From Neomegalonema sp. (GTDB taxonomy: Bacteria > Pseudomonadota > Alphaproteobacteria > Rhodobacterales > Rhodobacteraceae), in contig JALEFY010000024.1 in NCBI GenBank assembly GCA_022760435.1, positions 1-64,000 on the forward strand: a stretch of DNA of 64,000 bases, given 5' to 3'. The notes under the pieces were generated by a model. It did no database searches. It saw only the letters and a list, made by a program, of their open reading frames with translations, and was not told the DNA's origin. Position 1 is the first letter of the stretch. The number at the start of each line of letters is the position of its first letter. Of the stretch, positions 24,530-33,263 are shown in pieces. The position numbers were made by a program, and so were the translations under genes.

Positions 24530-26437
24530 TTACTTATTGGTGCTCGACAGCTTGATGCTGATCTTCGGTGCAGGCTTGGTCACAGGCGCGGAAGCATCGC
24601 TGGCCGCATCACTCGATGTGTGCACCGGATCTGGCTCCTGGCTCTCCGGCAGCTCGCCAGGCGGCAAGGAAGCGGCGTCGGAAGCAGCCTCGGGAGCGGG
24701 CTCGGTTTCCCCCAAATCTGATACGAGCGGCTCAGGCACCACCGGTTCAGGCTCGATGGCTACAGGCTCAATGGGGGCAGGCTCACTATCTCCCGACCCG
24801 ATCGGCGCCGGAGCCGGGATGTCATCGGTCGCTCCTGTCGCGGCGGGCACCGGGTCCATGTGATCCACCGGTTTCATGTACTTCCTCACGTCCATGTAAT
24901 CCACTGACGGGCGCAACCGGCTCCAGTCGGGCGGCGTGAGAGCGGGCTCGGGGCGCGGATCTGAGGGATCCGGTGCCCCAACCGAGCCGCCAGGCGCATT
25001 CTGAGCTGCGGTCGCGATTTTCGGTTCTGTCACTGCGGGATCAGAGGGGCCGGGCTCTGTCGCTGCGGGAGCGGCGCCCTGCGCCTGATCGCCCTCAGCC
25101 TGCGCAGCGGCCACCTGCACCGCAGCATCCTCAATCGGCGCGGCGGCGCTCATACCGGCACCGCTTGCGGCCGCGAGCAGACTGTCCTCATGCTTCTCGG
25201 TGAGCACCGGCGCCCGTCGCGCCAGGCTCACCGCCCGGCAATCGCGCGCCGCCCAGCCAATCGTCAGGCTCTCTCCGCGCGCGGGCAGCGAAGCCTCGAC
25301 CGAGACCGGGAGCAGGACATTGAAATCATCGGTTTCAGCCACGCGCAACCGGACCTGCAAATGATTGCCCTGAAACAGGATATCCACCACTTGCGCCTCA
25401 AGGCGGCAGGGCAATCCGCCCGGACGCGGCTGCACCACCACATCTTCAGGGCGCAGCATCAATTCGCATGGCTCCCCCGGTTCCAGCGCCCCGACCTGCC
25501 GCGCCAGCACCGCTTTGCCGTCGATGAGCCGCGCCCGCAACAAACCGCCGCGCGCTTCTTCCATCATCGCGGGCAGCACATTGCAAGGGCCCAGCAGACG
25601 CGCAACCACCGAGGATGCCGGCTCATCATAGAGATGCCGCGGATCGCCGCTTTGGCGCACCGCTCCCTCATGCACGACCATGACCCGGTCGGCATAGCCG
25701 AGCAGCTCACGCCCATCCTGCGCACAAAGAACGATTGCAGCGCCGCTTTGCTTCTGGCGCCCGATCTCGGCGATCAGCGCCGCGCGCGCGCGGGGTTCGA
25801 CCCCATCCAGCGAGCGATCAAGCAAGATCAGCGAAGGCGCCGCCATCAGCGCCCGCGCGCAGCCCAGGGCGCGGCGGTCGGCGAGGCTCAGCATATCGGG
25901 CGTCATATCGGCCAGCGCCGCCATCCCCATCCGCTCGAGCATCGCTGCTGCATGAGCGCGCCGCTCGGGGAGCGGGATCTGCTTGGCGCGCAAGGCGAAG
26001 GCGAGGTTCTCGGCTATCGTCAGGCTTTCGATCAACGCACCATCGGCAAAGCCAAAACCGATATCGCGTTGCGGGCGCGGCACGCGCGCAACCGGCGTTC
26101 CGCGCAGCAGCACCGAGCCCGAACGCACGGATTGCAAACCCGCCATGGCCAGCAACAGATCGCTCAGCTCGCTCGCACGCGGGCTCAGGATCAAAAGCAT
26201 CTGACCACGCGCCAGACGCAGGCTGTCGATGGTCAGTCCCGCGCGCCCCCACAAGCGATCACGCAGATCGCGCGGCGCAGCGCGCAGCTCGAGCCCCTCC
26301 AGCCGCAGCACCTCTTCACCTACCGCGCTGCCTTCTGTCGGCGAGGGCGTCGGCGCGCTCTCAAGCGGCGGCGCGAGAGGGGCGTCATCTGTTTCGGCCC
26401 CGATCTCGGGAGCGTTTTCCTCCGGTTGCATCCTCAT
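24530..26437 (-). CDS. Degenerate ABC ATP-binding protein (pseudo-ATPase) with TOBE-like domain and long tail
   Basis: 635 aa. Residues ~43-280 align with PotA/FbpC-type ATPases by spacing and flanks (GQMLLIL...LLLAMAGL; LTIAENLAFALR; CARALMAAPSLILLD; YADRVMVVHEG). But the Walker A site reads LSPRASELS (84-92, no Gly-rich loop, Lys to Glu90). The Q-loop Gln is Ala131, the signature LSGGQ is LSLAD (183-187), the Walker B glutamate is Arg208, and the switch His is Gln240. Residues ~290-430 look like a TOBE domain. Residues ~440-635 are Ala/Pro/Glu-rich, with one patterned stretch, PPDWSRLRPSVDYMDVRKYM. AAGGA precedes ATG 26437. Nucleotide hydrolysis is not expected. Confidence 0.8.
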   Translation of the reverse strand: MRMQPEENAPEIGAETDDAPLAPPLESAPTPSPTEGSAVGEEVLRLEGLELRAAPRDLRDRLWGRAGLTIDSLRLARGQMLLILSPRASELSDLLLAMAGLQSVRSGSVLLRGTPVARVPRPQRDIGFGFADGALIESLTIAENLAFALRAKQIPLPERRAHAAAMLERMGMAALADMTPDMLSLADRRALGCARALMAAPSLILLDRSLDGVEPRARAALIAEIGRQKQSGAAIVLCAQDGRELLGYADRVMVVHEGAVRQSGDPRHLYDEPASSVVARLLGPCNVLPAMMEEARGGLLRARLIDGKAVLARQVGALEPGEPCELMLRPEDVVVQPRPGGLPCRLEAQVVDILFQGNHLQVRLRVAETDDFNVLLPVSVEASLPARGESLTIGWAARDCRAVSLARRAPVLTEKHEDSLLAAASGAGMSAAAPIEDAAVQVAAAQAEGDQAQGAAPAATEPGPSDPAVTEPKIATAAQNAPGGSVGAPDPSDPRPEPALTPPDWSRLRPSVDYMDVRKYMKPVDHMDPVPAATGATDDIPAPAPIGSGDSEPAPIEPVAIEPEPVVPEPLVSDLGETEPAPEAASDAASLPPGELPESQEPDPVHTSSDAASDASAPVTKPAPKISIKLSSTNK

Positions 26438-26605
26438 TTCTTTTCCTTGATGCGATCCAGCGCCACCTAGGCATAGACAGGACTGCGCAAGCAAGTTCTA
26501 TGCTCGCAAATCCGTCCGGCTTTTGCACAGAGCGCCTTCGCTGCCGCGCTTGGGGGATTGTCAATTCCAATTGATCTTTGCGCCGAAAACCGGCCTTGAT
26601 GCGTC

Positions 26606-27517
26606 ATGGATCGCTTCTCGGAAATGGAAATGTTCGTCCGCGTGGTCGAGGCTGGCGGGTTCACCGAGGCCGCGCGGCGGCTCAATGTCTCGAAATCTGC
26701 CGTCTCCAAGCAGATCGCGGCCTTGGAGCAACGGCTCGGCGCGCGGCTGCTCGATCGCACCACTCGGCGGGTCAGCCCGACGGAGATCGGCCTCGCCTAT
26801 TTCGACAAGGCCAGCCATGTGCTCGCCGAAGTCGAGGAAGCGGATGCGATGGCGGCCTCCTTGCAAGACGAACCGCGCGGAGAATTGCGGGTCTCCGGCC
26901 CGCATAGTTTCGGGATCTCACGCCTCTCGAAAATGGTCGCCAATTACGCGCTGCGGCACCCGCAGGTGCAGATCTCTCTCAGTCTTGACGATCGCTTTGT
27001 CGAGCTGATTGCCGAAGGCTTTGATATCGCGATCCGGATCGGACAGATGCAGGACAGCACGCTGAAGGCTCGCAAGCTGGGCGAGACCCAATTGCTGCTG
27101 GTCGCGAGCCCCGCCTATCTCCAGGCAAGGGGGCATCCCGACCGGGTGGAGGCTCTGAGCACGCATGAGCTGCTGCATTACAGCAATCTCGCCTCGGGGC
27201 AGAACTGGCGCCTGCGCGCTGAAAATGGCGAGGAAAAGCTGGTCCGCGCTGGCGGTCGGCTCTCGGTCAATAACGGCAATGCGCTTCTGGCGGCGGTCGA
27301 GCAAGGCGTTGGCATCGCGCTGCTGCCCGATTTCATCTATGGCGCGAGCCTTTCGCAAGGGCGGGTTGAAGCGGTTCTGCCTCAGGCCACGCGGGAACCG
27401 CTTGGCATCTGGGCGGTCACCCCGCCCGGCCGCTTCACCCCGCCCAAAGTGCGCAGCTTCATCGATTTTCTGAGCAACGAAATGCGGCGGGGGGACATGC
27501 CCCAAAGCGACAATTAA
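26606..27517 (+). CDS. LysR-family transcriptional regulator
   Basis: A 303-aa regulator. The N-terminal winged helix-turn-helix is residues 1-60 (MEMFVRVVEAGGFTEAARRLNVSKSAVSKQIAALEQRLGARLL). The type 2 periplasmic-binding-like effector domain is residues ~90-295 (GELRVSGPHSFG ... GIALLPDFIYG). The NVSKSAVSKQI variant is typical of the large CrgA-like subgroup. It lies 11 bp upstream of the HMG-CoA lyase gene on the same strand and is divergent from the ABC-like operon, so it may regulate either. The start lacks a strong ribosome site; ATG 26624 is an alternative. Confidence 0.88.
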   Translation: MDRFSEMEMFVRVVEAGGFTEAARRLNVSKSAVSKQIAALEQRLGARLLDRTTRRVSPTEIGLAYFDKASHVLAEVEEADAMAASLQDEPRGELRVSGPHSFGISRLSKMVANYALRHPQVQISLSLDDRFVELIAEGFDIAIRIGQMQDSTLKARKLGETQLLLVASPAYLQARGHPDRVEALSTHELLHYSNLASGQNWRLRAENGEEKLVRAGGRLSVNNGNALLAAVEQGVGIALLPDFIYGASLSQGRVEAVLPQATREPLGIWAVTPPGRFTPPKVRSFIDFLSNEMRRGDMPQSDN

Positions 27518-27543
27518 AAAAGATCAAGATGGGAGAGACGCCA

Positions 27544-28404
27544 ATGGTCGAAACGGTCACCCTGTTCGAGATGGGGCCGCGCGACGGGCTGCAAAACGAG
27601 AAGCTGCCAATCAGCACCGAGGACAAGATCGCGCTGATCGACCGGCTCTCGCGCACCGGGCTGCGCAAGATCGAGGTGACGAGCTTTGTCAGCCCCAAAT
27701 GGGTGCCGCAGATGGCGGATGCGGGCGCGGTGCTGGCCGGGATCACCCGCGCCCCTGGCGTGTGCTATGCCGCCCTCACCCCGAACCTGCGCGGGCTCGA
27801 GGGCGCGCTCGCGGCCGGGGCGGATGAGGTCGCCATCTTCGCCTCCGCCTCCGAAGGCTTCAGCCAAAAGAACATCAACTGCTCGATCGCGGAGAGTTTC
27901 GAGCGCTTTGCCCCGCTGCTCGCCGCCGCCCGGGAGGCGCAGATGCCCGTGCGCGGCTATGTCTCCTGCATCACCCATTGCCCCTATGACGGCGCTGTCC
28001 CTCCGCAAGCGGTGCTCGAGGTCACGCAGGCGCTGCTTGGGCTGGGCTGCTATGAGGTGAGCCTTGGCGACACGATCGGCGGCGCCGAGCCGGGGGATAT
28101 CGAGGCGCTGCTCACCCATCTGTGCAGCGAGATCGCGCCGCAGATGCTGGCCGGGCATTTTCATGACACCAAGGGCCGGGCGCTCGCCAATATCGAGGTG
28201 GCGCTGGCGCAGGGGCTGCGGGTGTTCGACGCCTCGGTCGCCGGGCTCGGCGGCTGCCCCTATGCTCCGGGCGCGCGCGGCAATGTCGCGACCGAAGCGG
28301 TGGTCGATCTGCTCGAGACGCGCGGCTTTGTTACCGGGATCGACCGCCCGGCGCTCCTTGAGGCCGCCGATTTTGCCCGCCAGATCACTCGAAAGGCCGC
28401 ATGA
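27544..28404 (+). CDS. mvaB: Hydroxymethylglutaryl-CoA lyase
   Basis: A 286-aa TIM-barrel lyase splitting HMG-CoA into acetyl-CoA and acetoacetate, the last step of leucine degradation. The DRE-TIM motif is EMGPRDGLQNEK. The metal histidines are in GHFHDTKG, and the conserved cysteine is in GLGGCPYAPGARGNVATE. ATG 27544 is chosen because GGGAGAG sits 7 bases upstream; ATG 27529 would add five residues. It overlaps the next gene by ATGA. Confidence 0.93.
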   Translation: MVETVTLFEMGPRDGLQNEKLPISTEDKIALIDRLSRTGLRKIEVTSFVSPKWVPQMADAGAVLAGITRAPGVCYAALTPNLRGLEGALAAGADEVAIFASASEGFSQKNINCSIAESFERFAPLLAAAREAQMPVRGYVSCITHCPYDGAVPPQAVLEVTQALLGLGCYEVSLGDTIGGAEPGDIEALLTHLCSEIAPQMLAGHFHDTKGRALANIEVALAQGLRVFDASVAGLGGCPYAPGARGNVATEAVVDLLETRGFVTGIDRPALLEAADFARQITRKAA

Positions 28405-29192
28405 TGGATCTTGAGTTCCAGACCCTCCTTGCCGCGCGCGATGAGCGCGGGGTGCTCTCGCTGACCCTCAACCGCCCCGACAAGCGCAACGCGCTCTCCG
28501 CGCTGATGATCGAGGAGCTGACCGCCTTTGCCGCCGCCGCCAATGCCGATCCGAGTTTGCGGGCGGTGGTGCTGCGCGGCGCGGGATCGGTGTTTTGCGC
28601 CGGGGGCGATCTCGCCTGGATGATGGCGCAGATCGAGGCCGACCGCCCCACCCGCATGGCCGAGGCGCGCAAGCTCGCGGTGATGCTCGGGGCTCTGAAC
28701 ACCCTCAACGCGCCGTTGATCGGGCTGATCCAGGGCGCGGCGATGGGCGGCGGGCTCGGGATGGCCTCGGTCTGCGATGTGGCAATCGGGATCGCAGGGG
28801 CGAAGTTCGGCTTCACCGAGACGAGGCTCGGGCTGATCCCGGCGACGATTTCGCCCTATTGCCTCGCGCGCATGGGCGAGGGTCCGGCGCGGCGGGTGTT
28901 TGCGAGCGCGCGGATCTTCGGGGCGCAGGAAGCCTGCGCGCTCGGCCTGCTGGCGCTTGTGGTGAGCGAGGATGAGGCTGAGGCGGCGATCGAGGCCGAG
29001 CTCGCCCCCTATCTGAGCGCCGCGCCCGGCGCTGTCGCGCGGTCAAAGGCGCTGGCCCGCTCGCTCGGACCACGGATCGACGATGCGGTCATCGACGCGA
29101 CGATCACCGCGCTTGCCGATGCCTGGGAGACCGAGGAAGCGCGGGCCGGCATCGCCGCCTTCCTCGAAAAGCGCCCCGCCCCCTGGGCCTGA
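28401..29192 (+). CDS. Enoyl-CoA hydratase / methylglutaconyl-CoA hydratase-like
   Basis: A 263-aa crotonase-fold protein. The oxyanion-hole segments are GAGSVFCAGGDLAWM and GAAMGGGLGMASVCDVAIG; the LNRPDKRNALS start is typical. Its coupling (ATGA) to HMG-CoA lyase suggests it hydrates methylglutaconyl-CoA (LiuC role). Isovaleryl-CoA dehydrogenase and methylcrotonyl-CoA carboxylase genes are not in this window, so the rest of the pathway lies elsewhere. A catalytic glutamate is plausible in KFGFTETRLGLIPATI. Confidence 0.88.
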   Translation: MMDLEFQTLLAARDERGVLSLTLNRPDKRNALSALMIEELTAFAAAANADPSLRAVVLRGAGSVFCAGGDLAWMMAQIEADRPTRMAEARKLAVMLGALNTLNAPLIGLIQGAAMGGGLGMASVCDVAIGIAGAKFGFTETRLGLIPATISPYCLARMGEGPARRVFASARIFGAQEACALGLLALVVSEDEAEAAIEAELAPYLSAAPGAVARSKALARSLGPRIDDAVIDATITALADAWETEEARAGIAAFLEKRPAPWA

Positions 29193-29345
29193 GCGCACTC
29201 CTTTGGCTGGGGGGGGCGGCAAGAGAGGGCATGCGGGAGAGGCAAGAGGGGAACAATTTGGGGCGCTCGGGCGTCATTCGCTCGGGTGCCCCGTCCCCAT
29301 TTCCTTCAATAGGCTTTACCTGACCTCGAACGCCCAAAGGCTGCC

Positions 29346-30701
29346 ATGCCGCATTCATCCTCCCCGCCCGATCTCAAACCGGCCCCACTGGCCCCACCGC
29401 TGGCCGAGCGCCTTTATCATTGGCTGAGCCCGACCGCTCGCAAAGATGCAGACAGCGCCTTGCCCGAGGCGGCGCGGGCGCGCCAGCCGCAGAATTTCGT
29501 GATCCACCTGTCAGCGCTCGGTCTGAACAAGATCGCCGACACGCTCATCAATCCCAAGCTGGTGTTGAGCTGGCTGCTGACCGTCGCCGGCGCTTCCGGC
29601 TTTGTCGGCTTGTTGGTGCCGGTGCGCGAGGCCGGATCCCTGCTGCCGCAATTGTTCATCGCCGGACCGATCAACCGGCTCTCGCAGCGCAAATGGGCGT
29701 GGAGCGCGGGCGCGCTCGTGGAGGGAGCCTGCGCCCTTGGCATCGCCATCGCGGCGTTGAGCCTTCAGGGCGCGGCGCTCGGCTGGGCGGTGATCGGATT
29801 GCTGACGCTGCTGGCGCTGGCGCGCAGCGTCTGCTCGGTCGCCTATAAGGACGTGCTCGCCCGCACCATCGCCAAACAGGGGCGCGGCAGTGTCACCGGC
29901 GCCGCTGGATCGCTGGCGGCAATCGGGGCGCTGATCTTCGCGCTGCTGCTGCTGAGCGGGATCGCGGATCGCGAGCCCCTCGTCATCGGTGGGCTGATCG
30001 GCGCCGGGATCGCCTGGATCGGCGCCGGGATCGTCCTGAGCCGCCTCACGGAGCCGCCCCGAACGGATCCCAAGCCAGCGCGCGAGAGCTGGCGAGCAAT
30101 GGCGCGCGCTTATCTCGGCGCCCTGCGCGAGGACCACCAGCTTCGGATCTTTATTCGCACCCGCGCGCTGCTGATCGGCACAGCGCTCGCCCCGCCCTAT
30201 ATGCTGGCCCTCTTTGCGCGCGGCGATGAGGGTGCCCACGCCTCCGGGCTGGGATTGCTGCTGATCGGCGCGGCGGCGGCGGAGTTTGCCAGCGGCTATG
30301 TCTGGGGTCGGCTCGCCGATCATTCCAGCCGCCGGGTGATGCAGGGCGCCGGAGCGCTCGGCTGCCTGTGCCTCGTGCTGACCTTGCTGGCGCAGGCGAT
30401 GGGCTGGCTGAGCTTGCCCGGCGTCCTTGCCGGGCTCATCTTCCTGATCCTGATCGCCCATAACGGCGTGCGGCTCGGCCGCTCGATCCACCTGGTGGAC
30501 ATGGCACCCGAGGGCCAGCGCACCTTCTACACCTCGCTCTCCAACACCGTGATCGGAGCGATCCTGCTCGGCGCGAGCGTCTTGAGCCTGCTGGCGCAAT
30601 TCTGGGGCGAGGGGGCGGTGCTGGCGGTGCTGGCTCTGATGACGCTCGCCGCCAGCCTGAGCGCGCTTGGCCTTGAAGAGGTGCAACAGCAGCGGCACTG
30701 A
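29346..30701 (+). CDS. MFS transporter
   Basis: A 451-aa carrier. A ~60-residue soluble N-terminus (PTARKDADSALPEAARARQPQNFVIH) leads into about 12 membrane helices, beginning LINPKLVLSWLLTVAGASGFVGLLVP. The central loop (SRLTEPPRTDPKPARESWRAMARAYLGAL) divides the two six-helix halves. The EGQRTFYTSLSNTVIGAILL segment is seen in uncharacterised proteobacterial MFS proteins. AAAGG precedes ATG 29346. The substrate is unknown, and neighbours give no clear clue beyond the upstream acyl-CoA genes. Confidence 0.82.
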   Translation: MPHSSSPPDLKPAPLAPPLAERLYHWLSPTARKDADSALPEAARARQPQNFVIHLSALGLNKIADTLINPKLVLSWLLTVAGASGFVGLLVPVREAGSLLPQLFIAGPINRLSQRKWAWSAGALVEGACALGIAIAALSLQGAALGWAVIGLLTLLALARSVCSVAYKDVLARTIAKQGRGSVTGAAGSLAAIGALIFALLLLSGIADREPLVIGGLIGAGIAWIGAGIVLSRLTEPPRTDPKPARESWRAMARAYLGALREDHQLRIFIRTRALLIGTALAPPYMLALFARGDEGAHASGLGLLLIGAAAAEFASGYVWGRLADHSSRRVMQGAGALGCLCLVLTLLAQAMGWLSLPGVLAGLIFLILIAHNGVRLGRSIHLVDMAPEGQRTFYTSLSNTVIGAILLGASVLSLLAQFWGEGAVLAVLALMTLAASLSALGLEEVQQQRH

Positions 30702-30730
30702 TCCGCGCGGCGCTCGCAAACAAATAGACC

Positions 30731-30756
30731 CCCCGGACCATTGACTGGTCCGAGGG
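30731..30756. terminator. Bidirectional hairpin between convergent genes
   Basis: Perfect 7-bp core stem CGGACCA / TGGTCCG (extended by CCC/GGG with mismatches), 30 bp after the MFS stop and 49 bp before the end of the convergent gene. There is no strong T-tract. Confidence 0.5.
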
Positions 30757-30804
30757 CGGCAAGAGAAGACGCGAGAGAGTGGCGCCCTTGGTAGATCAGA
30801 GCGA

Positions 30805-31809
30805 TCAGGCGGCGGCGGCCTGCTCGGCTGCCTTGACCGAGAACCGCACCATGGTCTGGTTCAGCAGCATGTAGGCGATCTCGCCAAAGGTCGCCGGGCC
30901 GGTGAAATCGCCGGTATGCTTGCCTTCCAGCTCGCCATAGAGGTAGTTCAGGATGCAGTTGCAGCTAAACGCCTCCGCGCCGCCGGTGCCCGCTTTTTCG
31001 GCGAAGCTCGCCACATAGTTCTCGACCGGCTTGGCGATGCGGTATTCCACACCGGCGATGACCGGCGCGTAGAAGGTCACCTCGCCGCTATCGGCATTGA
31101 CCGCGTTGACCGAGACATTGACCATCGCCCCGGCATAATTGGCCACCAGCGGCCAGCGGGTGTCAAAGCCGTTCTCGTTGTAATAGCGCGCGAGATCGAC
31201 GCTCTCGCCATTGACGCGAGCGGTCTTGGCCGAAAAGCCGCTTTCATCGAACACGAAAGTCTGCCCGGCGGCATCGCCTTGCTCGAACAGGTTGACGATG
31301 TCGAAATCAATATCGGCATCCGCGGGCAGTTCCACATGCAGCAGCGCCGCGCCATCCTCATGCGCAATGCCGGTGGAGCCGTCAAAGACCTGCGGCTTGG
31401 TCGAACCGATCTCGGTCAGGTGCACGCCAGCGATCCAGCCCAGAAGCGGCTGGTCGAACACGCCCTCGATCTCGGCGGCCTTGAGCGCGAACTCGGTATG
31501 CGCGCTGGAAAAGCCCGGGATCAGGATGCCGGTGAAGCCGTGCGAGAAGCGATCGGCGGCGAGCTTGCCGATCTCGGCAGCCGGCAGGACGACGGTCTTC
31601 GCATCGGTGGCACGCTCGATATGGGTGCAGAACACGCGCTCGCGATCGACCATGCCGCCTTCCTCGGTCAGGAAGTAGACGGCGGTGCCGCCGATCCAGC
31701 GGCCCTTGGGCAATTGCGCCATCGCCTCTTGCGACCCCGCGACCAGCAGCACGGCGCCGCTCTCGATCAGTTTGCCAGCTTCTGCTACGGTCAACATCAT
31801 GTTTTTCAT
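30805..31809 (-). CDS. Conserved protein with FIST-like C-terminus (DUF6976-like)
   Basis: A 334-aa soluble protein with no signal peptide. The N-terminal ~90 residues (MLTVAEAGKLIESGAVLLVAGSQEAMAQLPKGRWIGGTAVYFL) precede a mixed alpha/beta body. The end, AFSCNCILNYLYGELEGK ... GPATFGEIAYMLLNQTMVRFSV, is close to the FIST_C ending (GEI...hNqTm), a small-ligand sensor fold. I think it belongs to the family annotated DUF6976, from memory rather than a search. Function unknown. AGGAT precedes ATG 31809. A 69-aa gene lies 34 bp upstream on the same strand. Confidence 0.7.
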   Translation of the reverse strand: MKNMMLTVAEAGKLIESGAVLLVAGSQEAMAQLPKGRWIGGTAVYFLTEEGGMVDRERVFCTHIERATDAKTVVLPAAEIGKLAADRFSHGFTGILIPGFSSAHTEFALKAAEIEGVFDQPLLGWIAGVHLTEIGSTKPQVFDGSTGIAHEDGAALLHVELPADADIDFDIVNLFEQGDAAGQTFVFDESGFSAKTARVNGESVDLARYYNENGFDTRWPLVANYAGAMVNVSVNAVNADSGEVTFYAPVIAGVEYRIAKPVENYVASFAEKAGTGGAEAFSCNCILNYLYGELEGKHTGDFTGPATFGEIAYMLLNQTMVRFSVKAAEQAAAA

Positions 31810-31843
31810 CGGTATAATCCTGTTCTTCAGGTCCAAGGACTGA

Positions 31844-32053
31844 TCAGAAATGCGCCAGATCGGCGTGGGCGAACTGGTTCTTCGCAACCCAGGCAAAAAG
31901 CTCCTGCGCTTTGCCAACTTCGGACCCGGGCGCGGCCGCGACTTCCTTGCGCAAACGCGAGACGAGCAGGCGGGTCGCGAGCGACGCCTTCGACAGGTCG
32001 GAGCTGGATTTGAGGATCTGGACCCAACGCGGATCATTGGAATTTTGCAGCAT
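31844..32053 (-). CDS. Hypothetical 69-aa protein
   Basis: A small soluble, helical-looking protein (MLQNSNDPRWVQILKSSSDLSKASLATRLLVSRLRKEV...). GAGGTGAG sits 5 bases before ATG 32053. Together with the FIST-like gene 34 bp downstream it forms a probable two-gene operon. I do not recognise it; the pairing suggests a shared role. Confidence 0.65.
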   Translation of the reverse strand: MLQNSNDPRWVQILKSSSDLSKASLATRLLVSRLRKEVAAAPGSEVGKAQELFAWVAKNQFAHADLAHF

Positions 32054-32396
32054 CGAACTCACCTCTCTCAACTAGAGCGAGTTACACCTTAAGGGACACG
32101 CGTAAACAGGCGGTTACGGGTGCATACAACCAAGCGGCGAAATACAACGCATTGTTCCAAAGTCTCATGGCACAGGCATGAAATCTCAGAGTTTACGCTA
32201 AGTAACTCTTATAAGATTGGCTTACTCGAGCGCAGCTTTACAGGGGCGATCAAAAGACGCTCTAGCGGAGCGTCTTTTACGCCATGCTTTCAAGAGCCAA
32301 AACAGATCCGCCGATCCTGACCGGTTCATTGCCGCCAAATAATGCCATGAATTTTGACGCGCAGGTACTTGTTATTCGGGGTACTTCCTATCGAGG
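32054..32396. other. Intergenic region with terminator
   Basis: 343 bp between the 69-aa gene (promoter side) and the 3' end of the FecE-like gene, both minus strand. It contains the strong hairpin at 32252-32278 and AT-rich DNA from 32100 to 32235 that should hold the promoter of the 69-aa/FIST-like pair. No supported gene. Confidence 0.5.
32252..32278 (-). terminator. Strong terminator of the FecCD/FecE-like operon
   Basis: A perfect 11-bp stem AAAAGACGCTC / GAGCGTCTTTT with a 5-base loop, giving a T-run on either strand. It lies 119 bp downstream of the minus-strand ATPase gene. Confidence 0.8.
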
Positions 32397-33263
32397 CTAC
32401 TCGATGCCCGCAGGGCCGCGCGCTCTACCCGTCAGGATCACGGCCAACCCATTCTCGGTCTCAAAGATGTCCGCAGCCACGCCAAAGGCCCTCTCGAGAT
32501 TGGCCTCGCTGAGCACTTCGACGGGCGGGCCGTCGGCCAGAACGCTCCCTTCGCTCAGCAATACCAGCCGGGTACACCAGCGCGCCGCAAGAGAGAGGTC
32601 ATGGAGCGAGACCAGCACCCCGCCCGCTTCGCTACCTTGCCCCTTTGGCCCCCCTTGGCCCCTTGCCCACCCTTGGCCGCTTGCCCCCCCTCGCCCAGCA
32701 CGCGCCGAAAAGGTCTCCATCAGCGCAATCTGATGCGCCGGATCCAGGCCGGAATTGGGCTCATCCGCGAGCAGCAAGGGCGCTTGCTGCGCCAAGGCAC
32801 GAGCGATCAGCACCCGCGCCTGCTCGCCGCCGGAGAGCTCGACCGCCGGACGGCTGCGGAACTGCGCGACATCGGCAAGGACCATCGCCTCCTCGATCGC
32901 GCGCTGATCTTCCGGACCAAGCGGAGCCCCCGGCCCGCGATGGGGATGGCGTCCCAGAGCGATGAGCGCTTCGACGCTCACCGGCCAGCCGATCTCGCGC
33001 CCTTGTGGCAGGAAGGCCGCGCGCAGGGCCCTTTCACGCGTCGAGAGCGCGAAGAGCGGTGTGCCCGCCAGAGCGATTTCGCCGCTGGATGGCTGCATCC
33101 CCAGCGCCGCGCGCATCAGCGTCGATTTCCCGGCGCCATTGGGTCCGATCAACCCGACAACTTCACCCGGCGCGATGCGCAGATCGATACCGCGCAGGAT
33201 CTGCCGGGCGCCGCGATGCACACAGAGCGCTTTGGTTTCCAGAAGGAAGGGTTGTGCACTCAT
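32397..33263 (-). CDS. ABC transporter ATP-binding protein (FecE/BtuD-like)
   Basis: A 288-aa ATPase for a siderophore, haem or cobalamin-type importer. Walker A is GPNGAGKST (residues 40-48), the Q-loop is FLPQG, the signature is LSGGE (143-147), Walker B is LLLADEP, and the switch is SLHDLSLA. All are intact. Between the D-loop and the H-loop there is an unusual ~27-residue Gly/Gln-rich insertion (189-215) encoded by CCAAGG-type repeats. The start overlaps the permease stop (ATGA). No substrate-binding protein or TonB receptor is next to it. Confidence 0.88.
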   Translation of the reverse strand: MSAQPFLLETKALCVHRGARQILRGIDLRIAPGEVVGLIGPNGAGKSTLMRAALGMQPSSGEIALAGTPLFALSTRERALRAAFLPQGREIGWPVSVEALIALGRHPHRGPGAPLGPEDQRAIEEAMVLADVAQFRSRPAVELSGGEQARVLIARALAQQAPLLLADEPNSGLDPAHQIALMETFSARAGRGGASGQGWARGQGGPKGQGSEAGGVLVSLHDLSLAARWCTRLVLLSEGSVLADGPPVEVLSEANLERAFGVAADIFETENGLAVILTGRARGPAGIE

